Shown: positions 1-10,484 of the stretch, one piece after another | Layout of the letters: each line of letters starts with the position of its first letter | Numbering within the stretch: the stretch's first letter is position 1 | Assembly: GCA_002261195.1 (NCBI GenBank) | Contig: MVBO01000070.1 | Span: forward strand, 1-64,000 | Source of the DNA: Bifiguratus adelaidae | Taxonomy: Eukaryota; Mucoromycota; Endogonomycetes; Endogonales | Length of the DNA stretch: 64,000 nt | Direction of reading: 5' to 3' | Notes under the pieces: model-generated | Seen by the model: only the letters and a program-made list of their open reading frames with translations | Told to the model about the DNA's origin: nothing | The model's database searches: none | Translations under genes and position numbers: made by a program

Positions 1-515
1 GCAGTTGTCATATATACGGGTGCGTTAGCCATTGGTGAACCGAACGGGTAGCTTTGAACATCTTCCGAGGATATCTGAAGCGCACTCATATCCAGTTCGT
101 TTCCCATGGCTGGACTACCGGAGTGTGAGCCGACGGGACTAGGCAGTCCAGATAGCGATTCTGGCAAGCCAAACGTGTCGAAAGGTGATCCAAAAGGACT
201 CAATAAGCTGCCAGAAGAACGATGTCGACGATGACCCATGAAGGTTGTTGGACTCGTAGTGTCATCCGAAAACGCACTCAGCACATCGCTTACGTCCGAT
301 GACAAGTCAAAACTGGCGTCAGAGAAGACAGACCCTACCGGTGAGGTGAAGGAACCAAAGTGCTCCTGCTCTGAGATTCGATAGCCCCCCAGGTTCCAGT
401 TCGTGTCAATCGTGAGGAATCCCGTAGACACGGGAGCGCGTTGTTGGGGGCCGATATCGATGGGCTGTGTAGTAGGAAAGTTCTCAATAGAAACTGTAGG
501 TACGTCTGAGTTCAT
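1..515 (-). CDS. Ser/Pro-rich probable transcription factor, 5' part
   Basis: An open frame runs from an ATG at 515 to the left edge with no stop, giving the first 171 residues of a protein that continues outside the window. The sequence is rich in Ser, Pro, Gly, Asp and Thr, with repeated SP and SPFGSP-like motifs, a basic HRRHR patch near the middle and acidic/hydrophobic stretches (for example DLSSDVSDVL). Such composition is typical of N-terminal activation or regulatory regions of fungal transcription factors, for example C2H2 types, but no DNA-binding domain is inside the window, so the class is not proven. No intron is needed in this part. A TATA-like element lies about 40 bp upstream on the minus strand (556-563). 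Confidence 0.6.
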   Translation of the reverse strand, partial: MNSDVPTVSIENFPTTQPIDIGPQQRAPVSTGFLTIDTNWNLGGYRISEQEHFGSFTSPVGSVFSDASFDLSSDVSDVLSAFSDDTTSPTTFMGHRRHRSSGSLLSPFGSPFDTFGLPESLSGLPSPVGSHSGSPAMGNELDMSALQISSEDVQSYPFGSPMANAPVYMTT

Positions 516-1030
516 CGAAGCTCACGACGCGACCTTGTAGGGTGTCGCTCCACAGTATATAAGGGTTGGATGCGCCGGATGAAAGAAGGCGCCACACTCG
601 CAAGGTAATTCTTGGATAAAACACGTGCTCTGTGGCTCAGTCATTCAACCCTTCGGAACCGTGCAACGCATCGTTCGGCCGCGATCGATCCGAAAGTGCC
701 ATACGTTAGCATGGTTGCCTTACGACGCACACGCGGTCACTTTTCCCGTGTGTATGGGCGCGCGCGTTCGCTGTGAATGAAATAGTAAAGATAGGATGGA
801 ACAGTTAATGATATTCAAAAAGTCGATTGATGGTTAAGATTCACATATACAAATAGCGCGAGTCTATAGCCTGTCTAAGGTCTATATCTAAGTATGAGGT
901 CTACTTGTTCCTGAGGGTACAGATTGAATGTCAAATATTTCGGGAAGGGGAAGGTTTGTTTGTTTCGTTTGTGGAAGAGAGTTGAGGGGATGGAGAATTT
1001 GAGAAATTTTCGCCGTGGGCTTGGTTGGAT
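516..1030. other. Intergenic region
   Basis: This holds the promoter of the leftward gene that starts at 515 and the 3' flank of the HAD hydrolase that ends at 1031, so both genes are read leftward. A TATA-like stretch is at 556-563. I see no further gene or RNA. Confidence 0.5.
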
Positions 1031-2257
1031 TTAGTCCAATTCCTTGTCGAGGATAAACTTGATTGCATCCTCAACGTGGTTCATGACGTAGGGTGCGGGA
1101 TACTCGGGATCATTTTCTTTGGCGATACCGGTCTTGACGAGGATAGGCTCCCAACGATCCTGGGCTAAGGCACCCTTGATGTCTGAGGCAGGGTTGTCAC
1201 CAATGGCGTATACCTTGCGTTCTTCCCGAGGAGGTAGGGTAACACCTTGAGCCTTGGCATAGTTCTCCAATGTAGTCTCAGCCCAAGCGTAGGTAGTGGA
1301 ATAAGGCTTGCCAAAGAGAGTGTACTCCATGTCTTTACCTGTGGTGTGTTTGAACAAGGCACCTGTAGCAATGCGAAGCGCACCCTGACCGTAGCGAGGA
1401 ATGGGGAAATCCGTGGACCAGATAACATCAGGATTGGAAAAGTAGAGAGGTACAGCTTGCTTGATGTCACCCTCTTGAGCAGTGCCAATGTAACCACCGC
1501 GGGAAGTCAAGACATCAATAATGATTTGCATGTCAAAACCCCAATCGCGAGAGTCGTGGAAAACCAGGACTGCAGCAATAGGCTCCGTCATGAAGTCATA
1601 AGCAATAGCCTCAGTTTCGGCAGAATCCTTCTCCTTGATATAGTCGGGATGCAACTTGCGGAAGGGCCAGACGGTGCTGTTCCAGTGAGCAATATCATCG
1701 GGAACGGCGACCTTGGTGAAACCATACTCCTTGGCGACTTCGCGGCAGGCAAGACCCTCGCCACCAACGACCAGAACCAGCTGATCCTTGTACTTGTCAA
1801 CAAGGCTCTTCATGGGAGTGTGAGACTGGACGATTTGGCTAGGTAGGATGTTGACACCAAATTTCTTGGACAGGTCAGCGGCGCGCTTATCTTCGGTCAC
1901 ACCGCCACCATTGGTGATGAAAACGTGAGGAACCTTCTTCTTCTTTGGGTTTTCACCGTTGAGCATGCGGAGTGCACGCTTGCCTTCAGGCAAGACGTGG
2001 CCACCACGCAGCAGGACACCGTCAATATCGAAAGCAATGGCTGTCTTGGTATGCCATTGTTCCTCAGCCTTGGGATGATGCACCTTTCTGGCTGGAGATA
2101 ATGTCACTGGCTTGGAAGGCAATGTTTGCTCTTGAGACTTTCGCACTTGCTTGGCTGCATTGGTCTTGCGGACTACTGGAAAAGACTTGCTAAAGTAGTC
2201 ATTGAACTCAAACGGATGAGCCAAAGGTGATGTAGCAGCAACAACGTGAGGGGCCAT
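1031..2257 (-). CDS. HAD hydrolase, subfamily IIA (CECR5/HDHD5-like)
   Basis: A single uninterrupted frame of 408 codons. Residues 1-70 are basic and Ser/Lys-rich and could act as an organelle presequence; this is inference. The HAD nucleophile motif follows as FDIDGVLLRGG (residues about 77-87), with the motif II region VFITNGGG and the C-terminal Mg-binding GDNPASDIKGA motif near residue 352. A cap domain sits between the motifs, as in subfamily IIA. The length fits CECR5 homologues such as yeast YKR070W, whose substrate is uncertain and whose human relative is mitochondrial. A phosphatase role is a family expectation only. The ATG at 2257 is the first in frame. An AT-rich TATA-like stretch about 80 bp upstream (2336-2347) is a plausible core promoter. 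Confidence 0.88.
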   Translation of the reverse strand: MAPHVVAATSPLAHPFEFNDYFSKSFPVVRKTNAAKQVRKSQEQTLPSKPVTLSPARKVHHPKAEEQWHTKTAIAFDIDGVLLRGGHVLPEGKRALRMLNGENPKKKKVPHVFITNGGGVTEDKRAADLSKKFGVNILPSQIVQSHTPMKSLVDKYKDQLVLVVGGEGLACREVAKEYGFTKVAVPDDIAHWNSTVWPFRKLHPDYIKEKDSAETEAIAYDFMTEPIAAVLVFHDSRDWGFDMQIIIDVLTSRGGYIGTAQEGDIKQAVPLYFSNPDVIWSTDFPIPRYGQGALRIATGALFKHTTGKDMEYTLFGKPYSTTYAWAETTLENYAKAQGVTLPPREERKVYAIGDNPASDIKGALAQDRWEPILVKTGIAKENDPEYPAPYVMNHVEDAIKFILDKELD

Positions 2258-3509
2258 TGTGTAGTATATGTGAGATATATGGGTGATGGTATCGATGTGC
2301 GAGAGACGATGCTTTGTTCCCGAAAGAGAGTCTTCTTTTATATATTTCTGTTACCTAACTGTATAAGCATCCATCCACTCGATCCTGTTGGTCTCTGCAC
2401 CATTGTTTTTTGGAACTCCGCAATATCGTTAATATCTAATTCATTTTAATTTAGATTATGAATGAAATTGAGAAACAAGGTTAGCCCAAAGACTGATGAT
2501 TGGATAGAAGGGGTTTTGTGTCCCCCATGTTTTCAACTCATTAGTTTGAGAGGTTTGTGTCCCAACCCTTTGCCCTACGTGGGGCATCAACATTCATATG
2601 CTGAGAATTACCATAAGTGCTCTATCATTTTGAATCAGGGTATGCAAGATAATGAGGGGTCCAAGACCGCAATGACACTTTATCGAGAATGGAGCGCAAG
2701 CTACTAACTACGATGGGCTTGACCGACTATCACAGGCTTGAGGAGATAAGGCAGGGGGAACAGTCGATGTCCGCGTTTGCACTAAATGTACATCACTACG
2801 ACGTATCTTAATCGCATACTATTATTGCATTCAGTGATTATCCGTTCTTAGATTCACTATTCCGATACGCAAGCCAACGCATGAGGATCTCGCGTAGAAA
2901 TGACGTCGCGCGGAGGATTTCCTTCCAGATTGCGACTTGCACATTAGTCAAAGACGCTTAATAGCCCCCGTGTGTTTATGCCATGCTCGGCTTACCAATG
3001 ATATGTTATGCTATCATAACACCTGATCCCTTGCACTGGTGTTTGCTTCTCTTTGATGCGAAAGATAATGTTTCTCCTCATAGAACAATTCCGCCTTATT
3101 TGGTAGCTCGCAATTATGAGGTAGTATTGCGGTTTATTGGCAGTTTTACCCTTGACGCACCGTGCCCACGGTGTTTCACGCTTGGCGTGCACCGGCTAAA
3201 CCTGGCTTGTGCTAGTTGTTCTAGGGAATTTCTATCCCATCCGGGATGAAACATGGGTCAGGAGACCTAAGCACAACTTATCGGCAAGAGGCCCGATCCA
3301 ACCTTTTATTGGCTGGAAAGCCGAAATCAATTAATGAATTTAAGACTTCCTTGATATGACGTCTAACGCGTCGGAGTTGCAATTATACCTGTCTAGTGCT
3401 GAACCAATGGATAGGGGAACCTTGATTAATGAAAAGGGTAGGGTGCACTGTCCTTCCGATTATGGCCACATATATATTATCAAAGTTGCCTTGTAAATAC
3501 TGAACGATC
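2258..3509. other. Intergenic region, no gene recognised
   Basis: These 1.25 kb lie between the starts of the leftward HAD gene and the rightward aldo-keto reductase, so they should hold two divergent promoters. Short open frames are present, but none has recognisable motifs or a sensible exon context. A 16-bp interrupted palindrome (7-bp arms) is at 3158-3173. I see no tRNA or mobile element. Confidence 0.5.
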
Positions 3510-4515
3510 ATGTCGCAAGGTCTCACGTACACCCTCAACACTGGCGCTGTTATGCCCGCTCTTGGCTTGGGCACATTCGAGTCCAACAACGATAGCGACA
3601 AGGTCGCTGTGAAGACGGCTGTCAAGGTCGCGTTGGAGACGGGTTATCGCATGATTGATGTCGCCTACTGCTATGGAAACCAGAAGCAGGTTGGTGAGGG
3701 TCTGGAGGAAGTTTTCGACAGCAATTTGGTGAAGCGCGAAGATCTGTTCATTTGCGGCAAGCTGTAAGTGGTAATTGCCTAAATCCTTTGTGACTTGGAC
3801 TAACGTGATTATCTACAGGTGGAACACATTCCATCGTAAGGAATTGGTGCAGACCGGACTTGATCTCACTCTCGAAGAGCTTGGTGTGGATTACCTGGAT
3901 CTGTTCATCATGCACTGGCCCGTCGCATTCCAACCTGGTCCCGACAATTATCCGCAAGATGCTAACGGCGAATGGTTGATCGATAATGTGGACTATATTG
4001 AAACCTGGTTGGCTATGGAGAAGCTTCTTGAAACTGGCAAGGTCAAAGCCATCGGTGTCTCCAACTTTAACATTCCGAAACTCGAACGCCTACTCAAAGC
4101 CGCACACATCACGCCGGCTGTGAACCAGTGCGAACTTCATCCCTACCTCGCCCAAAACGAGCTCATCCGATACTGCGAAGAGCGCGGCATCCACATGATG
4201 GCCTACTCTCCCCTCGGTGGCCCCAAGTCTCCACGTACCCTCGACGACCCTCTCATCAAAGTCATTGCCGACAAGCACAAGCGCCCTCTCGCTCAAGTCA
4301 TGACCAGCTGGGCCATCCAGCGAGGCACTTCTGTGATACCCAAATCTGCTAACCCTGAGCGCGTCAAGGCCAACTTTGTCCACTTTGAGCTTCCCCAAGA
4401 AGACATTGATGCCCTTAATGAACTGGGCAAGAAACACCATCGCCGTCACTGTGACTCGTTCGACATGTGGGGTGTTGTCACCTTTGACGACGATCCAAAG
4501 GATAGCGGACACTAG
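3510..4515 (+). CDS. Aldo-keto reductase
   Basis: Two exons, 3510-3763 and 3819-4515, encode 316 residues. The 55-bp intron has a GTAAGT donor, a CTAAC branch site at 3800-3804 and a CAG acceptor. NAD(P)H-dependent aldo-keto reductases reduce aldehydes and ketones in the cytosol. The catalytic tetrad is visible: Asp50 and Tyr55 in MIDVAYCYGN, Lys84 in FICGKLW (its codon sits just before the splice) and His in LFIMHWP near residue 118. The N-terminal LGLGTF strand, the SNFN and CELHPYL motifs and the cofactor-phosphate motif IPKSANPERVKANF are all present. It resembles the yeast GCY1/GRE3 and xylose-reductase type, but the substrate cannot be read from the sequence. Length is normal for the family. 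Confidence 0.93.
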
Positions 4516-5034
4516 AGACTTCAGATTATATACAATTAGTTAGATACGTTGCATCTGCAACTAGTGTACATTTACTTCGTCTGAATATATCACTTACAAT
4601 CTAAATGGTCTAAACGGCAAGATGTTCAGCAATGTCTGCGATATGATACATTGATTGTCAGTCTGGTCACTGCAACAATTGTGTGAAGACCATATAGTCT
4701 TTTCATGCGTCGCAAGAGATTGCCAATGTATTACCTGCTGCTTGGCGTCTTCTACTGATTGACATATTAATCGACCTATATTCATCAAGTCAAGCTAGGT
4801 TCATTTGAATTCCATGTACTCAACCCTGCGCCTTTTCCATGGAAAATAATGATATACTGTATATTGATTGGCAAGAACATTCACTCATCCCCTGTAACTG
4901 TGATGGTCAACTCATGCGTCATGGTTTCGCCGTACTACCTGTTTTGGCTTCCAATTTTATGCTCTTTACACCCTAGTTTCACTTGCGTGCGGATATAAAT
5001 GCACAGTTGCGCCACTTATTGAACGCATCACAAC
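4516..5034. other. Intergenic region
   Basis: This contains the 3' flank of the aldo-keto reductase and the promoter of the Gln/Gly-repeat gene. Apart from the TATA element near 4994, I see no gene or structured element. Confidence 0.5.
4994..5000 (+). promoter_or_regulatory. TATA box of the Gln/Gly-repeat gene
   Basis: TATAAAT lies 35 bp upstream of the ATG at 5035 in a mixed-composition context. The spacing suggests a TATA-driven, possibly inducible gene with a very short leader. This rests on sequence match only. Confidence 0.45.
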
Positions 5035-5512
5035 ATGTCTGGATTCATTGACAACATCAAGAACAAGATTCAAGGCCACTCTGGCCAACAAGGCCAAGGC
5101 CAAGGCCAAGGCCAAGGCCAAAGCCAAGGCCAAAGCCAAGGCCAAAGCCAGGGCCAAGGTAAGCCCGACGAACATCAAAACGGCAAGTTACGCAAGTTGA
5201 CACTTCAACCTAGGCATTCAACAGAAGGCCCAAGACTATGCCCGAGGCGAGGCAAACCAACGTGTTAACCAAGGTTCGTACACTCGGCAAAAGATATGCA
5301 AAAGTAACACTCCCTTCGTAGAATTCGATCAACATGGCATTGACCACAAGTACAACCCATTGAACCAAGCCCAAGGTGGTCAACAAGGCATGCAATCCAA
5401 TGTCGCACAGCCTGGTTGGTCACAAGACACTCAAGATGTGCAACAAGGCATGCACGGCCAGGGTATGCAAGGGCAGGGAATGGGTGGTAATCGCAATCAG
5501 AATATTCAGTAA
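5035..5512 (+). CDS. Small Gln/Gly-repeat hydrophilic protein
   Basis: Three exons, 5035-5158, 5214-5273 and 5322-5512, join in frame to a 124-residue protein; the introns are 55 and 48 bp with GT-AG ends. The N-terminus resembles a short amphipathic helix (FIDNIKNKI), followed at residues 17-42 by an imperfect GQ/SQ dipeptide run and then by a hydrophilic tail with further QQGM and GQGM units. By my count Gln makes up about 28% and Gly about 20% of residues, and there is no Cys. I recognise no family. High Gly and hydrophilicity fit the loose definition of a hydrophilin or stress-protective disordered protein, which is inference. Without splicing the frame stops early, so the gene is easily missed. 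It is followed 90 bp later by the esterase gene on the same strand. Confidence 0.72.
5091..5158 (+). repeat. Imperfect CAAGGC-type hexamer repeat, coding
   Basis: About eleven tandem copies of a six-base unit, with A-for-G variants in every second or third later unit, encode the Gly-Gln/Ser-Gln run of the small protein. The run ends exactly at the exon 1 donor. Such coding microsatellites readily change copy number. Confidence 0.85.
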
Positions 5513-5602
5513 TTCAAAACAAAAGGACTTCTTTGGAATAAATGGCAGTCACACATCAAATGTCATGTGAAATCTTGCAACTTTTTGTCCTCTGACTTGC
5601 CG

Positions 5603-8074
5603 ATGCTTCTTGAACATGTTGGACCACTTGCTGGGCAAACCGTCAGCAAACTGGAAGCGGTGTCAGGTCCTCATCTTGTGTCTCTTATCGTAGGTGATAG
5701 TGTTGCATGGCAAAGCCAGTTATTGAGGATGATGATATAGGTCAGTATTAATATCCAAGGGTAATATAGGAAGAGCTCCCCGGACCTTTAGACGAATCAA
5801 TAATAGACTGGGTGAGTTCTTTGCTAGTAGTTGAGGTCTTTTGCTCATCCTTTGGCTCTCTGGTAGCTCGCTGGGCGCCGTGGCAGATCGCTTTGGCCAC
5901 CTGGACTCTCTTGTATATCTCCCGGAACTCCTTTCTTCTCTTAGGCTTCCAAGGTACGTGGCAGATCGCTTTGTTGTATGAAGAATGAGCGGATCTAACA
6001 TTTTTTTGCTTGAGCAGCAAAGGAACCGCTCGCACGCCTCGTAAGTAGCGCACATGATTGTGCTCCCTTGTTATACGAGGAGAGATCAATTCACATGCAC
6101 TTGATAGTATAAGCGATCCTTTTATCGGGCGACATGGGTTCTCACGGCTTTGGATGCTGGCTTCCTCACTGCACTTCCAATTCAATGCAAGTGGCTTCGG
6201 GACATTTGCAGTATCCTTTTTACCGGGTATTATATATTGCATGCCGACGATGCGGACGAGAAGGTAAAGGTCTAGATATACTCATGAACATGGACGACTA
6301 ATGTATATCATAGGTACGGCGAGTAAGAGCGACCGTGACGATCGAAGAGATGCGATGTTCATGGGAGAAGCAAACCAATCCTTACCTTACATTCTTCAGC
6401 ACTCTACAGCGACCGAAACTTGCCACGCGCGACATCATCCTGCTTGAACGATACCCTTGTCACGAGACAAAAGAAATTAAGCCAGCAGTCAAATGCCATC
6501 TTTACTACCGCGGCAACCGGGAGCATCTCCATGAGCACGATAGACTGATCCTCCATTTTCCCGGAGGTGGATTCGTATCCATGCCACCGCCTTGCCACGA
6601 AGACGCAATCTCCTATTGGTGCCATCGGACTGGCTTGCCTCTTTTGAGTGTGGATTACGGCAAAGCTCCGGAAAGGCCTTATCCTTGGGCTTTGGAAGAA
6701 TGTTTTGATGTCTATCGAAGGATAATGGAGACTAACGGCGCTTGCATTGGCTTGCGTTTGCCCTCGGGTCGGCGTCTTCAAGTTGTCCTTATAGGTGATA
6801 GCGCGTAAGTCTCTGGTGGTTCGATTGATGTCTGCTGTGATCTGATCAGCGTCTTGCTATAGAGGTGGTAATCTTGTCTCGGCGGTTACTCTCAAGACAT
6901 TGGTTCACAATGTTGCCATCGCTCATTCATCCGGCGACAGTACGGCTGCCAGCTCCGTGCTCGACCAGCATCTCCCGGTACCCACCGCTCTGATTGTCGT
7001 TTACCCGGCGCTTAATTTTGATTTCTCGTGCTGGATGTCACCCGCACAACTTACGCTCATGCGTACCGAGTCTTCTCAGAATCTCAAAGGCATGGAGGCC
7101 GTCATGGCCACCAAGGATCACCTAAGGCACAAATCACCTCTAAGCGTGGTTCCGGATGTTGAGAAGCCTAGTTTGTATCGCCGAGGTATGCAGGTACTCT
7201 TTGGTTCCAAAGAGCCGAAGCGAAAGATACCCGAGCAAACGATTGCAACTGTGCTATCGCGAGCTTCAAAGTCTATGGTTGGCATCGCCGAGTCAGCGTC
7301 TGCCAAAGCAGCTGGTGAGACACAGCGGATCGTACCCCGTCTTGCTATGACTAGCCGCATGAGTTTCTTCAATGATAGGATTATTGGACCTGACCTGGTA
7401 AGTATTTTCCTCTTGTCAATGACGCAGACTGTAAAATTTACTCATGAGAATCCCTTGCCAATCAGATGCGTGCAATGGCTATTTGTAAGTTAAATCGATG
7501 TATCCTACCATCTGGATCTGACTTTTGCATAGTATATCTCGGTCCCCATTCGTACCCCGACTTCAGTAATGATTATTTCCTCTCACCTTTGGTCGCACCG
7601 GTGAACCTCCTGGCGAAGTTTCCAAAGACCTATCTATTATGCGGCGAGAAAGATCCATTTGTCGATGACACCGTATTGTTTGCTGCTCGCCTACGTCAAG
7701 CCAAGCGACAATATAATGTCAATGAGAATGAAAATGTGGAAGTCAAAATCATGGAAGGTATCAGTCACGCGTTCCTTCAAATGACCGCTTTGCTCCCCGA
7801 AGCCAAAGACATTGTCAATGAGATTGGCGACTGGATGAATCAAGCCTTCGCAAACGCTGGAGTTTCAGCTTCCGAAGTAAATTTGGAAGACGCAGGTATG
7901 GTCTTGGCGGGCTCACCGCAATTCCATGGCGTGACAGGCGAAGACACCTCCGTTATCATGGTAGATGGTCAGTACAGCTTGGGATTCGGCCCCAATCAGG
8001 ATGACGAAGAAGCGGATTCCATATTCCTCAAGCCGTCCGATGCAAGTCCCAAAATCACTGTAGAGCAATATTGA
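5603..8074 (+). CDS. Hormone-sensitive-lipase-like esterase, eight exons
   Basis: I assemble eight exons: 5603-5689, 5770-5953, 6018-6040, 6108-6263, 6314-6804, 6863-7397, 7466-7484 and 7533-8074. Their 2,037 nt stay in frame and encode 678 residues. The N-terminal 150 residues are a hydrophobic or amphipathic region. The C-terminal alpha/beta-hydrolase-3 domain shows the oxyanion-hole motif HFPGGG near residue 231, the nucleophile GDSAGGNL at about 311 (split across the intron at 6805-6862), the acid in GEKDPFVDD and the His in GISHAF. The family hydrolyses acylglycerol or steryl/short-chain esters, usually at the ER or lipid droplets; the substrate here is unknown. Two exons are only 23 and 19 nt. 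Long frames on the other strand at 5720-6242 are shadows. A Ser/Lys-rich insert precedes the acid residue, as in regulated relatives. Confidence 0.85.
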
Positions 8075-8194
8075 ACAATAGTAAAGGAGTTGCTATATAA
8101 ACACTGGTCCACAAGTAAATGTAGATACAGACAGATTATACAAGAGAATATGGATGACGAAATCCCAACGGCCCTGTCACTCGCTGCTATTTGC

Positions 8195-10058
8195 CTATGT
8201 TGAAGACTTAGAGGCATGCTCAAGGTCGTCGCCTTTATACTCGGCGTATACAATCTCATCGACGGTCTCCGTACCCGGCCTATCCGTGGCAGCACTTGGT
8301 GGAAAGATTGTCGATAAGCCATAGTGAATGGCTACAGCCACCAAGAAGCCCAAAATCCAAGCAAACCCGTAAACGCGCGTTGCGCCTACGGGCACAGAGG
8401 CTCCAAGGGCGCCGGCAAATCCAGGTAGGTTCGGGATCATGCCTTCAATATAGGCAGCGTAAGCTCGCCAATTCCAGCCATGTGAGTAGGTATAAAGTCC
8501 TTGAGTCTTGTACAGCTCGGCTACCACCAAATGTTGCTTTTGTATCAACAGATAGTCGCATACCATTATGCCAGCGATGGGGCCGAGAAAGACAGAGTAT
8601 GCAGATAGAAAGTTGAGGAATCCGCCAGCATCCGCCAGCAACTTCCACGGACAGATGCAAAGGCCAATTAGCGCGCAAATATATCCACCGCGTCGAATGT
8701 TAATAAAGCGCGGGAACAGGGCCGATAGATCCGCACCAGCGGGTATAGAATTGGCGCAGAGATTGGTACCAAGGGTAGCTAAGGCGAAAGCAAAAGCAAT
8801 GAAAAACACTGCAGCTCTGTTATCCAGCTGAGCCAAGAGATCCAACGGTGACCAGAGGACTGTGCCATAGATGACCTTTGAGCCACTGGCAACAACAATG
8901 CCCATAAACGACGTGATCAGGAAACTAGGCACCAGTCAATAGGCATGCTGTGAAACGGACTGCAACTTAGCTTACCCGATAGGCATGGTCAACAATTGTG
9001 ACCACACAATATCGCTCGGCTTTTTGGCATACCGCGTGAAATCCGGCGTATTGACGACCAAAGCAGCCATGTTACCCATGCTGCTGGTGATACCGAGGAC
9101 CATGGACCATGTTGCCTGGGATGTAGATGTGAATGTGGCGGGCTGAGAAATGATGGGACCCATGCCATGAGCGTCAACAATTGACCTTTTTCTCCATTAG
9201 CATCATTTCAAGTATCGCGACTCCAAGCATCGAAAAATCCTACCAAATGAACAAGGCCAGTCCAGCAATTGGAAGCAAGATACACTTGAGCGTAAACAAA
9301 TGGCGAATCTTCTCCACAGGCGGGTATATGAAGAGCAACGACACCAACCAAAAGACAACGAAGCCTATGAAATCTTTTGAAGTCGCTCCAGTGTTTGCGG
9401 GCAATTGGTTAGGAATATTCACGATTCCGGGGGCAATAGCCCTGAGCATTTGAAAAACACATTGACCACCAATCCAGGCTTGCACACCTACATTCTATTT
9501 CAGCGAAGACTGAAAGCATGATAAACTGTCACTTACCATACCACACACAAGCCATCAAGGAACGATTGATGATGGGAATATATGAACCGTACATGCCAAA
9601 GCTTGAGCGTGATTGAACCGGAAAACCAATATGATATTTGGCACCGGCAAATCCATTGAGAACGAGAATAACAGCACAGACCGAATATCCGATAGCCACG
9701 CAGATCAAGGCTTGCCACCAAGACTGCAATAGACGGTGAATGGCTGGGGCGATTTATAGTGTAACAAGAACTGACCATGCCAATTTCAATGAAGGAACCT
9801 CCAATCATCCAGGTGTTGATATTGAAACAATCAGATACCCAGTAGGACACGTAATTGAACCATCCCCATGTTTGTTTCTCTGGACATCACCGATCGTCAA
9901 TACTAACTCACAGCAGCATGCGAAAGGATCGACCTACCTGGAGGAGTGGGTTCCCAGATCCACATTGGCCCATCTTTTTTCAGTTGTAATCGAGGAGTCA
10001 GCGCCGTGGTCTGGTACTTGCAATCGTCGAAGAAATCTTGACCGTGTTGTATGAGCGC
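8195..10058 (-). CDS. NCS1 nucleobase/allantoin-type permease, apparent frameshift
   Basis: Exons from the start end are 9938-10058, 9776-9879, 9537-9723, 9244-9487, 8976-9185 and 8195-8924, with introns of 49-58 bp. The protein has the NCS1 signatures TWGWFNYVSYWVSDCFNI, NTWMIGGSFI, GFPVQSRSSFG, QPATF and NTPDFTRYAKKPSD, followed by the remaining membrane helices and a hydrophilic tail. NCS1 proteins are 12-helix plasma-membrane symporters for uracil, uridine, allantoin, cytosine or thiamine. In the first listed exon the expected WANVDL...EPTPPEK reading needs a switch of frame at the CCC run 9953-9955 (plus strand). An ATG at 9965 restores a 500-residue core without the usual N-terminal cytosolic segment. 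The true 5' exon could not be resolved. A GATA motif lies upstream at 10353-10358. Confidence 0.8.
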
Positions 10059-10484
10059 CTGATATGTTTTATCTCAGAAAACACTCACACTTCACCTTTC
10101 ATCTTTGAAGTCCTCCGAGATACAAATTGTATCATGTCCCGCCGTTCAAACACATTTATATAATGCTTCCTTTTCCAAGACATGTGAGCCATGTATCTCG
10201 ACGGTTACCATTTGTAGGCGATAGGCAACGGCTGCCCTCCATTCTTGCCTTTCAGGGCTTAGGCAAACCCATCCTTTCTAGATGTGGGACAAACTTCGGA
10301 AACTTCCAAAATTGGTTGACAAATGAAAAGATGCGGCCAAAGCGAGGCTAAAGATAAGCCTTAAACACTGTAAATATCTTTATTGCTCCAAGACTTCACT
10401 TGCAATGTGCCTTGATGTGCCGCATTTTACGCCAACGACGCAACGATAAACACCTATTCACTAATCGTCATCCGAGATAAGCAT
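10059..10484. other. Intergenic region with GATA motifs
   Basis: This is the promoter or 5'-exon area of the permease and the 3' flank of the SDR gene. Hydrophilic leftward frames with ATGs at 10192 and 10131 could belong to a missing first permease exon, but no intron of plausible length joins them in frame. AGATAAG-type motifs occur at 10352-10358 and 10474-10480, which would suit nitrogen control by a GATA factor; this is inference. Confidence 0.4.

Noticed and set aside
2462-2707. 81-codon plus-strand frame downstream of the HAD gene start
   Set aside because: No motif, no sensible context; lies in the upstream region of the leftward HAD gene.
3158-3173. Interrupted palindrome CACCGTG-CC-CACGGTG
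   Set aside because: Single occurrence, no following T-run and no known factor; expected by chance at low rate.
4966-5178. Leu/Ala-repeat frame on the minus strand
   Set aside because: It is the antisense reading of the Gln/Gly hexamer repeat and has no independent support.
5720-6242. Two long overlapping minus-strand open frames
   Set aside because: They lie opposite spliced exons 2-4 of the esterase, whose frame and splice sites hold together; the minus frames have no motif.
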